64,000 nucleotides of DNA, from the NCBI RefSeq assembly GCF_001592105.1, contig NZ_BCWE01000004.1, positions 62,001 through 126,000 of the forward strand. Reading direction: 5' to 3'. Source of the DNA: Desulfolucanica intricata. GTDB lineage: Bacteria > Bacillota > Desulfotomaculia > Desulfotomaculales > Desulfofarciminaceae. The notes beneath the pieces are model-generated. The model had not been told where the DNA came from. It saw only the letters and a list, made by a program, of their open reading frames with translations, and ran no database searches. The position numbers and the translations under genes are program-made. Of the stretch, positions 43,906-52,717 are shown in pieces. Within the stretch, counting starts at the first letter, position 1. Each line of letters opens with the position of its first letter.

Positions 43906-43936
43906 AAAAGGAAGGGTTAGTTTACCCTTCCCTTTT
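43906..43936 (-). terminator. terminator of the 56-aa membrane protein gene
   Basis: AAAAGGAAGGGT/ACCCTTCCCTTTT arms; on the minus strand a T-run follows. Confidence 0.8.
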
Positions 43937-43944
43937 AAATGAAA

Positions 43945-44115
43945 CTACTTTCCTTCGGTCCTATGTTGGACTAAGTCAATGGAACCTAAGACAAGATGGG
44001 CCAGTCCAAAACCTGCTACACCCCAGCCCAGTGCGGGGTTACTGGCTCGCAGAGCTAATCCGGCAGCCGTAACGGCAGAGCCAAGTACTGTGGGAATTAA
44101 TCCTTCGCGTGCCAA
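43945..44115 (-). CDS. small membrane protein (56 aa)
   Basis: Minus-strand frame from TTG with GGGGTGA about 5 bases upstream. The 56 residues start MAREGLIPTVLGSAVTAAGL and contain two hydrophobic segments (about 6-25 and 30-50), the second with GWGVAGFGLAHLVLGSIDL, then a short QHRTEGK tail. Glycine-rich helices suggest close packing. No family recognised. The terminator after it supports a real gene. Confidence 0.65.
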   Translation of the reverse strand: MAREGLIPTVLGSAVTAAGLALRASNPALGWGVAGFGLAHLVLGSIDLVQHRTEGK

Positions 44116-44208
44116 AAGAATCACCCCTTTTTATATTAAAGCTATTTATATTGTGCATTTTTTGTGTATGAATTATGTACTGAAGATTTGAATGTCAAGT
44201 AATCTTAA

Positions 44209-44241
44209 AAAAATAAAAAACTGCACAAAATATTTGTGCAG
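44209..44241 (-). terminator. terminator of the 84-aa gene
   Basis: CTGCACAAA/TTTGTGCAG stem; the minus-strand side has TTTTTTATTTTTTT. Confidence 0.85.
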
Positions 44242-44257
44242 CAGGTGATTTAATAAA

Positions 44258-44512
44258 TTAATTCTTCTCATTTTTTTCCATTGCCAGTTTGAATTTTTTT
44301 TGTTCTAAAAGTTCTGCGGTTGCTTCCTGGTAATTTACTCCCCGGTGTGCAGCCTCTGCCTTTATAATATCCCTGGCTTTTACTAAGGCGGTTGAAGAAC
44401 TCATGCCAAGAGCATTTTGTATTCCACACTCATCTATTTTTCCATTAAGGAAAAGGGTAGAATAATAAACAATATTTAGCTCTTCCGCTGTGCACAAAGC
44501 GTTCTGTTTCAT
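44258..44512 (-). CDS. hypothetical helical protein (84 aa)
   Basis: Eighty-four residues, mostly helical, cysteines at residues 7 and 29 (approximate), and a lysine- and glutamate-rich C-terminus. No signal or membrane segment. GGAGGAG lies about 6 bases before the ATG. Not recognised. It stands alone with its own terminator. Confidence 0.65.
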   Translation of the reverse strand: MKQNALCTAEELNIVYYSTLFLNGKIDECGIQNALGMSSSTALVKARDIIKAEAAHRGVNYQEATAELLEQKKFKLAMEKNEKN

Positions 44513-44692
44513 TTTATACTCCTCCCACTCCTTCTTTATCCATTTGAAGTGGATATGCGTAATTGATTAACAATATACTCTCATACAAAAGAATAAAAGT
44601 CTGTCAACCATCTGACGAAGTATATGTCAGTTTTATTAATATAATAAGTATATTTAATTTGAATAATAATTATTTTAAACAGGGTGGAAATT

Positions 44693-44764
44693 ATGGATAA
44701 AAAATTCTTAAACTTGATTGTGGGCTATAATTTTGATATGCTTTATACTGGTATAGGATGCTGA
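44693..44764 (+). other. 23-codon upstream frame ending in TGA, in frame with the next gene
   Basis: ATG 44693 with GGGTGG 6 bases upstream opens a frame that ends GIGC-TGA and is in the same frame as the gene at 44816, with no other stop between. It may be a leader peptide, or the first part of a longer protein if TGA were read as selenocysteine. Confidence 0.35.
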
Positions 44765-44815
44765 ATCTACAAAAGAATTTCTAAGTTTTTGCCAGACCTG
44801 GAGGTGCTAAATATT

Positions 44816-45040
44816 ATGGTTAGAATAGTCTTACCTGATGGTACGATAGAAGAACTGCAGCCTGAACAAGCTAAGCTTTTTGAAGAAATAAAAGTGCGGT
44901 TTACTCCGTTTTCCAGATATTTGTTGTTATATGATGGAGAAGAGTTAGATGAAATAAAAAAAGAATTGACTGAAGAAACTGCTAGGGAAAAATATACGCA
45001 GGGGAAATTGGGGCAGGTAGACCAAGAACATTTTGGATAA
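44816..45040 (+). CDS. hypothetical acidic protein (74 aa)
   Basis: Seventy-four residues from ATG 44816, with GGAGGTG 9 bases upstream. It begins MVRIVLPDGTIEELQPEQAK and is acidic, with a beta-hairpin then helices. Not recognised. The frame is open further upstream through a TGA to ATG 44693, giving 115 residues if TGA encodes selenocysteine. The good ribosome site at 44816 favours the short form. Confidence 0.5.
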   Translation: MVRIVLPDGTIEELQPEQAKLFEEIKVRFTPFSRYLLLYDGEELDEIKKELTEETAREKYTQGKLGQVDQEHFG

Positions 45041-45087
45041 CCCTAACGGAAATCGGTAAAACAGAAGAATAATGTTTCATATATTCT

Positions 45088-45117
45088 GACCGTCATTTTT
45101 TATGGCGGTTTTTTTGT
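45088..45117 (+). terminator. rho-independent terminator
   Basis: ACCGTCAT/ATGGCGGT stem with loop of T residues and a seven-T tail. Confidence 0.75.
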
Positions 45118-45146
45118 ATTATAAAATTATATTAATTGATTACGTT

Positions 45147-45164
45147 ATGTATAATTATATACAT
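45147..45164 (+). promoter_or_regulatory. palindromic site, probable activator-binding (UAS) site
   Basis: ATGTATAATTATATACAT is nearly the same as TTGTATAATTACATACAA before the SulP gene (16 of 18 positions, both near-palindromic). It lies about 95 bases before a -24/-12 promoter, a normal distance for a sigma-54 activator site. Confidence 0.5.
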
Positions 45165-45257
45165 ATAGATGTATGATAATGGACAATTTTTTTAATATAC
45201 ATTAAGGGTAATATTTGATAAGATTATTAAGGCCGGCAAACAATGCGAAATATGTAT

Positions 45258-45274
45258 TGGGCATAATAATTGCT
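45258..45274 (+). promoter_or_regulatory. sigma-54 (-24/-12) promoter
   Basis: TTGGGCATAATAATTGCT: GGCA and TTGCT at exact -24/-12 spacing (GG to GC offset 12). It lies 91 bases before the 45365 gene. Confidence 0.65.
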
Positions 45275-45364
45275 TAATATATAAATATATTTCTTATTTG
45301 ATTTTTCTAAATTATTAACATTTTTTTAGTTCAATTTAAGAAAATTATCGAGGGAGGAATAAAA

Positions 45365-45640
45365 ATGAGCTGTCAAATGACTTGGTCCGGTTTTGCAGAA
45401 GAAAGAATGAAGACGGTTAATGTCCTCAATGAAGTTGAGTGTTTTAAGGCTATAAAGGAAGTAATTAATTTATATTTTTCACTGGACAAAGGCAGTTTAG
45501 ATAAAAAAATAAAAAAAATAAACGCTGATAAAGATGAGAAAATTAGTAGTCCACTGGAGGGAAAATGTTTCGGGGGTTGGAATGTGGATTATTATTGCCA
45601 GCCTGTGGACTGGGATATATTTAAAATAAAAAAAGCCTAA
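45365..45640 (+). CDS. small GWNVD-motif protein under a sigma-54-type promoter
   Basis: Ninety-one residues. The N-terminal two-thirds are helical and charged (lysine-rich middle). The last 25 residues carry CFGGWNVDYYCQPVDWDIF, which shares GWNVD-x-Y-x2-PV-x-W with the CBS protein at 53049. Cysteines at about residue 3, 26, 69 and 78. GGGAGGA lies ahead of the ATG. No family recognised. Its stop lies inside the terminator stem of the converging activator gene. Expression is likely activator-dependent. Confidence 0.72.
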   Translation: MSCQMTWSGFAEERMKTVNVLNEVECFKAIKEVINLYFSLDKGSLDKKIKKINADKDEKISSPLEGKCFGGWNVDYYCQPVDWDIFKIKKA

Positions 45641-45651
45641 GAACTTAGGCT
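45634..45651 (-). terminator. terminator of the activator gene
   Basis: AGCCTAAG/CTTAGGCT stem; on the minus strand followed by TTTTTTATTTT. It overlaps the stop of the gene opposite. Confidence 0.8.
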
Positions 45652-45665
45652 ATAGTTTGGTATTA

Positions 45666-47024
45666 TTAGTACATCAGGGATATTCCATATTTCTGAGTAC
45701 GGTAAAGTAAGGCAGAACGGGTGATGTTAAGTAATTGTGCAGCCTTGGTTTGATTACCCTTGCTTTTTTCCAGTGCTTTCATTATTAATTGTTTTTCAAC
45801 TTCCTCTAAGGAAATACCTTCATCCGGAAATCTAACTACTGTTCCGATAACTGTTTTAGATGGCTTTTGCAGCTCCGGAGGTAAATGAAAAGGTAAAATT
45901 TCTTCATCTTCACAAATAATAGCGGCACGTTCAATTACGTTTTGTAATTCACGTATATTTCCCGGCCAATTATAGGTACAAATCATTTCCATGGCATCCG
46001 ATGATATTTTTTTAACACGGTATATGTGTGATAGTTTTTCTAAAAAGTGTTCAGCAAGCAGTGGAATATCCTCTTTTCTCTCCCGCAGAGGGGGTAGTTG
46101 GATATGAATTACATTTAACCTGTAATACAAATCTTCACGGAACAGACCTTTGCGAATAGCTTCGGTAAGCTCCCTGTTAGTGGCTGCGATAACCCGAACG
46201 TCGATTTTATGGGTTTCAGTTCCTCCAACCCTCTCAAAAGATTTTTCCTGAAGCACTCTGAGTAATTTAACTTGCATGCTGAGGGGCATATCACCGATTT
46301 CATCTAAGAAAATTGTTCCTTTGTGAGCTAATTCAAACCGTCCAAGTTTTTTTGTAATGGCACCGGTAAAAGCACCTTTTTCATGGCCAAACAGTTCACT
46401 TTCCAGGAGTTGTTCGGGTAAGGCTGCACAATTTACCGTAACAAAAGGATTATCGCAGCGGGGACTGGCTTGATGGATAGAAACTGCCGCTACTTCCTTG
46501 CCGGTTCCGCTTTCACCTGTAATAAGAACGGTAGCGTTAGTGGTTGCTACCCTTTCAATAAGTTGGTTAATTTCTACGATTGTCGGGCTTTTACCAATCA
46601 TAATGCTGTAGTTTTTGGTTAATTCGGAACGAAGGAAGGTTACTTCAGTTGCTAATTGATTTAATAGTAACGCATTTTTAATAACAATTTTTAATTCATC
46701 AAGATCAAAGGGTTTGGTAAGGTAATCAATGGCGCCGTTTTTCATAGCCTCGATAGCCGAATCAATAGTACCATGAGCAGTAAGAATGATAACGGGGAGT
46801 TTCGGTTGAATTTCTTTGATGCATTTTAAGACTTCCATCCCGTCCATGCCGGGCATTCTAAGATCAAGAATAACCAGTGATGGACCTTCCTGTTTAAGTA
46901 ACTCCAAGCCATCCGGGCCATTATTAGCTGTTAATACCTGATACCCTTCTTGTTTCATTGCTCGCTCCAGAGCCCAACACATGTGTTTTTCATCATCAAT
47001 AATTAGAATTTTAGGAGTGATCAT
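45666..47024 (-). CDS. NtrC-family sigma-54-dependent response regulator
   Basis: Activator of sigma-54 RNA polymerase, 452 residues. A receiver domain (5-115) has acidic pocket D10-D11, phospho-acceptor D54 and K104-type TKPF. The AAA+ domain (about 145-375) has Walker A GESGTGKE, the sigma-54 contact loop GAFTGA, and RVIAATNRELTEAI. A Fis-type helix-turn-helix ends the protein (NQTKAAQLLNITRSALLYRTQKYGI, in part). No kinase gene is adjacent; an NtrB-like kinase is at 60523. Surrounding -24/-12 promoters suggest it governs the local transport genes. Confidence 0.95.
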   Translation of the reverse strand: MITPKILIIDDEKHMCWALERAMKQEGYQVLTANNGPDGLELLKQEGPSLVILDLRMPGMDGMEVLKCIKEIQPKLPVIILTAHGTIDSAIEAMKNGAIDYLTKPFDLDELKIVIKNALLLNQLATEVTFLRSELTKNYSIMIGKSPTIVEINQLIERVATTNATVLITGESGTGKEVAAVSIHQASPRCDNPFVTVNCAALPEQLLESELFGHEKGAFTGAITKKLGRFELAHKGTIFLDEIGDMPLSMQVKLLRVLQEKSFERVGGTETHKIDVRVIAATNRELTEAIRKGLFREDLYYRLNVIHIQLPPLRERKEDIPLLAEHFLEKLSHIYRVKKISSDAMEMICTYNWPGNIRELQNVIERAAIICEDEEILPFHLPPELQKPSKTVIGTVVRFPDEGISLEEVEKQLIMKALEKSKGNQTKAAQLLNITRSALLYRTQKYGISLMY

Positions 47025-47149
47025 AATGGTAATACCTCCTTTATGGGAAAATTAATTAACAGTTTAATAAAGGTAAATAGATAATATGTTTGGATTTTAG
47101 AAAATATAATTTGCTATGAGAATTGTATGTAATCAATGATTAGCTTGAT

Positions 47150-47348
47150 AAGTATTGTACAATAATAGGTTACAGTATTGTATGTTATTAGACAAAAGCT
47201 GTTGGATAACAGACAAAATGCTAATGTCTTTGCAGGCTTTATTATAGATGATAAAGACAATGAAAAATAAATTTAGCTTTAAAAAGGCTTAAATAAGTTA
47301 AGACAATGAAAATATCTGGCAGATGTAATTGCTGGCATAAGAATTGCT
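47150..47348 (+). promoter_or_regulatory. sigma-54 promoter and upstream sites (region A)
   Basis: TGGCATAAGAATTGCT at 47333-47348 matches the -24/-12 consensus with exact spacing. Upstream lie ATTGTACAATAAT near 47153, TAACAGACAAAATG near 47207 and AAAGACAATGAAAAATAAA near 47253, each with a counterpart in the same order before the promoter at 51871. The nearest real gene downstream is the SLC13 transporter, 1 kb away. Confidence 0.6.
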
Positions 47349-48380
47349 ATGTTTTAAGAACAATAAAAATTAATTTTTAACAAAAATTGCTTAAAATAAT
47401 AAGGGCAATAGCTTTAGTTTGAGATAATTATAACAAGCTTAAAGAAAAATGAACCATCAAAATTAGATAGTTATATTAATTATAGCATATGTAGATGTAA
47501 AATAAATGGTTATTTTTATTGGTTTTTTGTATTATTTATGTATGTTTTGAGTTTTGTTCTTGTTTCTTTATTTTTGAAATATTACAAATGATTTTGGGCA
47601 GGTGATGTTAATAAAATTTTAAATATTTATTAACAATTAGATGGCAAAAACATTTACTATTGTCTTATTTAGTGAATTTCATTAATAACAATAGCAAACA
47701 AAGGCGTTGTTGCATTGCTTATAACAAACAAAAAAACTGTAGATTAACAAGTATTTTTTCGGTACTTTTCATTGTTATAGTGCATATATTTGTTTTAAGA
47801 ATGAAACCTAGCATAAAAACGATAGCCGTCGGGAAGCAAAATGTGGAAGAACAGACAATAACTAGAACAATAATGCTTAAGATATTGTTAAATTGTTTGT
47901 AAACAGACTGCTGTCGTTAAAAATCCTACTGTACAAACATGATTCATTATAGTAAAATATTTGCAGAGTAATTTTTTAGTAGGGTTTAAATTTACAGCAA
48001 AGTTGTTGTAGTACTGTTAGTTTATGCTTGTTAAGCAGTTTTATTGTTTAGGAAAATGGGCAATGCTTAGGGGTGTTGCATTTTTTAAACTTGTTATTAG
48101 TGAAAATATTCTTTTAGTCAATTTAGTAGACAATATTAAATGTTTTTATTTTTTTAACTAATTAACTGTTTGTTATTTTTCCGGCTGCCGCAACAGCCGG
48201 TTGATGAATAAGTCAGGGAGGTGGTGCTATAGGAAGGATGGACTGGAAATTTATTAAAGTAAAAAGGTAAAAAAGAACATTAGATTGTAACGCATGTTGG
48301 GTTGAGTTGGTCTCGTAATTATCCATTCTTAATTTTAATAAGCGCCTTTAAACTTTCGTTTAAGAAAAGAGGGTGAAATT
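47349..48380 (+). other. 1-kb AT-rich leader before the SLC13 transporter
   Basis: No credible gene is seen; one 80-codon frame lacks a ribosome site. A CCGGCTG/CAGCCGG hairpin at 48181-48200 is the only clear stem, and a tiny ATG frame of 10 codons follows it at 48238. If the -24/-12 promoter at 47333 serves the transporter, the untranslated leader is about 1 kb. Confidence 0.4.
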
Positions 48381-49835
48381 ATGAGTCAAGGTGCTGACTG
48401 GAAAAGATATTTTTTCATTGTCCTGGGCCTGTTCTTTATGATATGGTTTTGGGCAATGCCTGAGCTGAGCCCGGCGATTGATCCTTCCGGAAAAGTTTTT
48501 CCGCTTACACAAGAAGGGAAAGCAGCCATTGGTTTATTCTTACTTGCCGGTATCTGGTGGGTTTTTGAAGTTATACCTATTGGTGTAACCAGTATTGCTA
48601 TCGGTGTGTTTCAGGTTATATTCACTATTCGACCTGCCAAAGATGCCTTCCGCGATTTTATGGATCCCACGGTACTGTTTATTTTAGGCTCTCTTCTGGT
48701 CGGGATCGTTTTTAGCAAGGTAGGAGTTACTAAACGTATGGCCTACAGGACCTTGTCAATTGTCGGTGAAGATACTCGTATGATTCTGCTGGGAGTATTT
48801 GTTGTTACTGCCCTTTTGACACATGTAATGGCCCATACAGCTGTAGCGGGTACTATGTTTCCAATTATGATGGCTATCCTGGCTCTCTATGGAGGAAGTA
48901 CAGATAAACCAACCAAGTTTGGTAAAGCATTGTTTATGGGCATGGCCTACACCGCCGGTGCCGGCAGTATTTGCACATTGATGGGGGGTGCACGCAACCC
49001 GGCAGCTGTTGGTTTTTTTCAGGAGTTTACAGGGCAGAGTGTATCTTTCATAGATTTTTCAACCCATTTGGCCCCGTTCGGTTGGATTACGGTTTTTGCA
49101 GTTTGGGCCCTTTTCATCTTTTGGTATAAGCCTGAGAAAACTAAAATTCCCGGTTTGATGGAGACAGTTAAATCAGAACATGCTAAATTAGGACCAATGA
49201 CGGGGCGGGAAAAATTCGTAGTTGCAGTGGTTGCACTGGCTATTGGTTTCCTGGTAAGCGCTTCTTTTATCCCGGCTTTCCAGGGTATTGATCGCTCTGT
49301 TCCGCTTCTTTTTGCAGGTTTAATTTTCTTCATCACCAAAGTTTTGGATGTAAAGGACTTGGAAAAAGGTGTTCCCTGGAATATCATATTGTTATTCGGT
49401 GGTGCCATGAGTATCGGCTATTGCCTCTGGCAGACCGGTGCAGCCCAGTGGATTGCTGTAAACTGGCTGGCAATGCTTGAGGGAGCTCCATGGATGGTAG
49501 TTGTGTTAGGTGTATCTTTATTGATCCTGATTTTAACTAACTTTATCATGAATGTGGCTGCTATATCTATCGTTCTTCCCGTAGCACTGGTAATTGGTTC
49601 ATATATGAACATAAACCCTGAGTTGCTTCTTTACAGCTGCACTGCTATGGCAGGTATGCCTTTCTTGCTGCTTATCGGTGCGGCACCTAACGCCATTGCT
49701 TACGAGTCTAAGCAGTTTAAAACAGGTGAGTTCTTTCTTACCGGTATACCCTGCAGTCTAATGATTCTGGCTATGGTAGCACTTTTATCAGTCACGTACT
49801 GGCCGTTGATCGGAATGCCTCCACTTCTTAAATAA
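48381..49835 (+). CDS. SLC13 (DASS) family sodium:anion symporter
   Basis: Membrane transporter of 484 residues with about 11-12 helices. Members of this family move sulfate, dicarboxylates or phosphate with sodium. Family features visible are the first conserved half near 170-215 (AHTAVAGTMFPIMMAIL and AYTAGAGSICTLMGGARNPAAVG) and the second near 395-450 (TNFIMNVAAISIVLPVAL, MPFLLLIGAAPNAIAYES). AGAGGGTGA lies just upstream of the ATG. In a sulfate reducer, sulfate is the leading substrate but this is inference. The NhaB antiporter gene follows and could recycle sodium. Confidence 0.9.
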   Translation: MSQGADWKRYFFIVLGLFFMIWFWAMPELSPAIDPSGKVFPLTQEGKAAIGLFLLAGIWWVFEVIPIGVTSIAIGVFQVIFTIRPAKDAFRDFMDPTVLFILGSLLVGIVFSKVGVTKRMAYRTLSIVGEDTRMILLGVFVVTALLTHVMAHTAVAGTMFPIMMAILALYGGSTDKPTKFGKALFMGMAYTAGAGSICTLMGGARNPAAVGFFQEFTGQSVSFIDFSTHLAPFGWITVFAVWALFIFWYKPEKTKIPGLMETVKSEHAKLGPMTGREKFVVAVVALAIGFLVSASFIPAFQGIDRSVPLLFAGLIFFITKVLDVKDLEKGVPWNIILLFGGAMSIGYCLWQTGAAQWIAVNWLAMLEGAPWMVVVLGVSLLILILTNFIMNVAAISIVLPVALVIGSYMNINPELLLYSCTAMAGMPFLLLIGAAPNAIAYESKQFKTGEFFLTGIPCSLMILAMVALLSVTYWPLIGMPPLLK

Positions 49836-49872
49836 TTTGTGGTAATTGTAAATTAAATTGCAATTAATGTTG

Positions 49873-49903
49873 CCCGGGTCAAGTATAATTAATTTGACTC
49901 GGG
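49873..49903 (+). terminator. hairpin between SLC13 and NhaB genes
   Basis: CCCGGGTCAA at 49873-49882 pairs with TTGACTCGGG at 49894-49903. There is no T-run, so it is a weak terminator or a processing stem. Confidence 0.5.
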
Positions 49904-50047
49904 TAATAAAATTATTTGCATAAAAAGTTATTTAATAAATGGTAATGCGGCAGAATACAGCAGAGAGTGACTAACCTTGAATATTTAGCTTGAATTTTTA
50001 TAATGTTGTTAGGTCGTATCGAATTTCTCATTTTGGGGGTGAGTTAT

Positions 50048-51577
50048 ATGGAGCAGATGGGTTTAGGGAAAGTGAAACAGGTGGGTTTCGGAGAGGCATT
50101 CAAGGAAAATTTTCTGGGTCAAGCTCCGAGCTGGTACAAAGCAACAATTCTTGCTTTTCTGGTGTTGAATCCTATTTTGATGTTTACCGTCGGTACGTAC
50201 GTTGCCGGTTGGGTGTTGATTGCCGAATTTATCTTTACTCTTGCAATGGCGCTAAAATGTTACCCGCTCCCTGCAGGTGGACTTCTTGCCATCGAAGCCG
50301 TTGTGATCGGGCTTACTAACCCGCATTCGATCTATCACGAAGTTGAAATGAACCTTCCGGTTATTTTGCTTCTGATGTTCATGGTTGCCGGGATATATTT
50401 TATGAAAGAAGGTCTTGTTTACCTGTTTACCAAGATCCTTACCAAAGTACGTTCTAAAGTCGCGCTTGCATTCATGTTCTCTTTAATGGGTGCACTTCTT
50501 TCCGCTTTTCTGGATGCGCTAACCGTAACGGCGGTGATTATTGCCGTGGCATACGGGTTCTACGGCATCTTCCACAAATTTGCTTCCAGTGAAAAAATAT
50601 ACGAAAAGTATGATGTCAATAACGACCATATTATAGATGACAAATATAAGGAGGATCTGGACCAGTTTCGTGGTTTTCTGCGCAATCTTATGATGCATGG
50701 TGCTGTGGGTACTGCGCTGGGCGGAGCAACAACACTGGTTGGTGAACCGCAGAACCTGCTGATTGGCAACATTATGAACTGGGACTTCATTGAATTCTTT
50801 TTATACACCGCACCTGTGTCTATCCCGGTACTAATCACTGGTCTTCTGACCTGCATTGCCCTTGAAGTCACCAAGTTTTGGGGGTACGGCTATCAACTTC
50901 CTGACTCTGTTCGAAAGGTTATGGAAGATGACGTGAAAGCCAAAGATGCTGCGATGGACACTCGCCAGCGTATACGCCTGATTATTATGGCTGTATGCGG
51001 CGTTCTGCTGATTTTCTCCCTGGCGCTGCACCTGGCAGAAGTCGGTATTATTGGTCTGATGATTATCATCCTGCTTACTGCTTTCAACGGGGTTGTTGAG
51101 GAAGGGCGCATCGGTCATGCGTTTGAAGAAGCACTGCCCTTTACTGCGCTGCTGGTGGTATTTTTCGCCATCGTTGCGGTTATTCATGACCAGCATCTGT
51201 TTGCTCCGATCATTCAGTGGGTACTGAACCAGGAAGGACAGAATCAGCTTGTCGCTTTCTTTGCGGCAAATGGTGTCCTTTCTGCAATCAGTGACAACGT
51301 ATTTGTTGCTACCGTATATATGACCGAAACACAGAAAGCGTTTGAAGCCGGAGGCATTGCGCTGGATCATTACAACAAGATGGCCGTTTCAATCAATATG
51401 GGTACAAACATCCCTTCCGTTGCTACACCAAACGGTCAGGCGGCGTTCCTGTTCCTGTTAACCTCCGCACTTGCACCGCTGATTCGCCTGTCTTACATGG
51501 AAATGGTGAAACTGGCTCTGCCATACACCATCCTTATGTCTCTTACAGGTGTGCTGGCAACAATATATCTGTTGTAA
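50048..51577 (+). CDS. nhaB: Na+/H+ antiporter NhaB
   Basis: Exports sodium in exchange for protons; 509 residues, about 12 membrane helices. The family signature [20 protein letters not shown] near residue 20, [53 protein letters not shown] and the C-terminal [20 protein letters not shown] are all typical of proteobacterial NhaB. GGGGGTGAG lies 5 bases before ATG 50048. Codon use shifts sharply (many CTG, GCG, CGC, ATC) compared with neighbours, and base composition is more GC-rich, which points to horizontal transfer from a proteobacterium. Confidence 0.95.
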   Translation: MEQMGLGKVKQVGFGEAFKENFLGQAPSWYKATILAFLVLNPILMFTVGTYVAGWVLIAEFIFTLAMALKCYPLPAGGLLAIEAVVIGLTNPHSIYHEVEMNLPVILLLMFMVAGIYFMKEGLVYLFTKILTKVRSKVALAFMFSLMGALLSAFLDALTVTAVIIAVAYGFYGIFHKFASSEKIYEKYDVNNDHIIDDKYKEDLDQFRGFLRNLMMHGAVGTALGGATTLVGEPQNLLIGNIMNWDFIEFFLYTAPVSIPVLITGLLTCIALEVTKFWGYGYQLPDSVRKVMEDDVKAKDAAMDTRQRIRLIIMAVCGVLLIFSLALHLAEVGIIGLMIIILLTAFNGVVEEGRIGHAFEEALPFTALLVVFFAIVAVIHDQHLFAPIIQWVLNQEGQNQLVAFFAANGVLSAISDNVFVATVYMTETQKAFEAGGIALDHYNKMAVSINMGTNIPSVATPNGQAAFLFLLTSALAPLIRLSYMEMVKLALPYTILMSLTGVLATIYLL

Positions 51578-51661
51578 TATAAAATTATCTAAATTTATTA
51601 ACGAACCATAAAATTTAACATCACTTATCAATCAAAAGAGTATTTTAGAATATATTTATGT

Positions 51662-51691
51662 TAACCGGCTCTTAGAAAGCCGGTTTTTTTT
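51662..51691 (+). terminator. rho-independent terminator
   Basis: AACCGGCT/AGCCGGTT stem and an eight-T tail, 85 bases after nhaB. Confidence 0.9.
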
Positions 51692-51870
51692 ATACTTTAT
51701 TGTAGGAATTGTTGGATTGTATAATAATGAACGACTATATGTAAGCAATGGTATAATAACAGACAGATTTAAGAGTACAATATGAATATAAATGTATTTT
51801 AAAGACAATAAAAATAAACAATATAAAAGACAGTAATTGAGTGAAATAAGGCGGTTATTAGAGTAAGGAA

Positions 51871-51886
51871 TGGCTAATTACATGCA
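51871..51886 (+). promoter_or_regulatory. sigma-54 (-24/-12) promoter (region B)
   Basis: TGGCTAATTACATGCA has exact GG-GC spacing. Upstream, ATTGTATAATAATGAAC near 51717, TAACAGACAGATTT near 51757 and AAAGACAATAAAAATAAA near 51802 repeat the order of region A at 47150. Confidence 0.6.
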
Positions 51887-51896
51887 GTGGGCTTAG

Positions 51897-52222
51897 ATGT
51901 GGTTTGACTGGAGGTTAAAGAGAATATAGAATACCTATAATAGAATTAGATAAAATCCAGTCAGCACGTTTTATCTAGTCTATATCACCCCAACATGCAT
52001 CCATAAATTTAATATTTTAGCTCTTAAACATAGTTTTAGCTTGTTGCGGAAAGTTAAAGCTATTTTAAGGGGCGGTAAAGGTTCTTTAGGATGTTTATGT
52101 TTACGTTTATGTAATTATTTACTATTTGCTTCTTACAGTTTGTATTTAGTGTTCTTTTTTGCTTTTTTATGACTTAACAATGTATATATTAAAAACCTCT
52201 ACTCATAAGGGTAGAGGTTTTT
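51897..52222 (+). ncRNA. candidate sigma-54-dependent non-coding RNA
   Basis: From the promoter at 51871 to the terminator at 52191-52222 there is no reading frame longer than about 10 codons. TGACTGGA at 51905-51912 pairs with TCCAGTCA at 51956-51963. The remaining sequence is AT-rich with pyrimidine tracts. A product of about 325 nt would result. No known RNA family recognised. Confidence 0.45.
52191..52222 (+). terminator. rho-independent terminator
   Basis: AAAACCTCTAC/GTAGAGGTTTTTT stem; ends the putative RNA above. Confidence 0.85.
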
Positions 52223-52261
52223 TAATGTTTGATAATGATAATTATTACAAGTTTTTTATCT

Positions 52262-52717
52262 TTAAAGTTTGGTTTCTGTTTCACACTTTGAAGATATTGC
52301 TTTTTTGTATAGTTCTTTGCCGTCCCACAATTCTACTTTGCTCATATTTGCCAGATCTTTGGCTAACCAATTAAAACGATTATTTGTAATAACAATTGCT
52401 TTGTTTGCTTTATACTGACCTTTGGCTGCTATAACATCCCTAATTAATTTTGCCTTTATGAGTTTATTGGAAATTCGGGGTACCACAAGGATTGTTTCAC
52501 TATTCTTTTTAACTAGCAAATATCTTTGTTTACGTTTTACTTCGTACCTCAGATCTTCAAACAACCTGGCAATTTGCTTTACAAATTCACTTTCATTTTG
52601 AAACGAAAAACCTAATTGTAATAATTTTTTCCCGACACGGTGATCATTTACCAGTATCCACCCGCAAATAATTAATGTAACTAGTAATGCCCAATAAACT
52701 ATTGTATCCTGAAACAA
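52262..52717 (-). CDS. membrane-anchored Mrr-like restriction endonuclease-fold protein, catalytic site degenerate
   Basis: One hundred and fifty-one residues. An N-terminal helix (about 6-23) anchors it. The rest resembles the Mrr/restriction endonuclease fold: FEDLRYEVKRKQRYLLVKK, then RDVIAAKGQYKANKAIVITNNRFNWLA and LWDGKEL. The usual catalytic Asp and Q-x-K are replaced by R and V-x-R, so nuclease activity is doubtful. Start is TTG with GGGGGGAA about 8 bases upstream. Confidence 0.72.
   Translation of the reverse strand: MFQDTIVYWALLVTLIICGWILVNDHRVGKKLLQLGFSFQNESEFVKQIARLFEDLRYEVKRKQRYLLVKKNSETILVVPRISNKLIKAKLIRDVIAAKGQYKANKAIVITNNRFNWLAKDLANMSKVELWDGKELYKKAISSKCETETKL

Noticed and set aside
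47660-47902. 80-codon frame between the activator and SLC13 genes
   Set aside because: No ribosome site, no start at a sensible place and composition like the AT-rich spacer.
48238-52000. Tiny frames MDWKFIKVKR (48238) and MWFDWRLKRI (near 51896) that resemble the DWDIFKIKK end of the 45365 protein
   Set aside because: Ten codons each; the likeness rests on DW plus basic residues and is too short to separate from chance.
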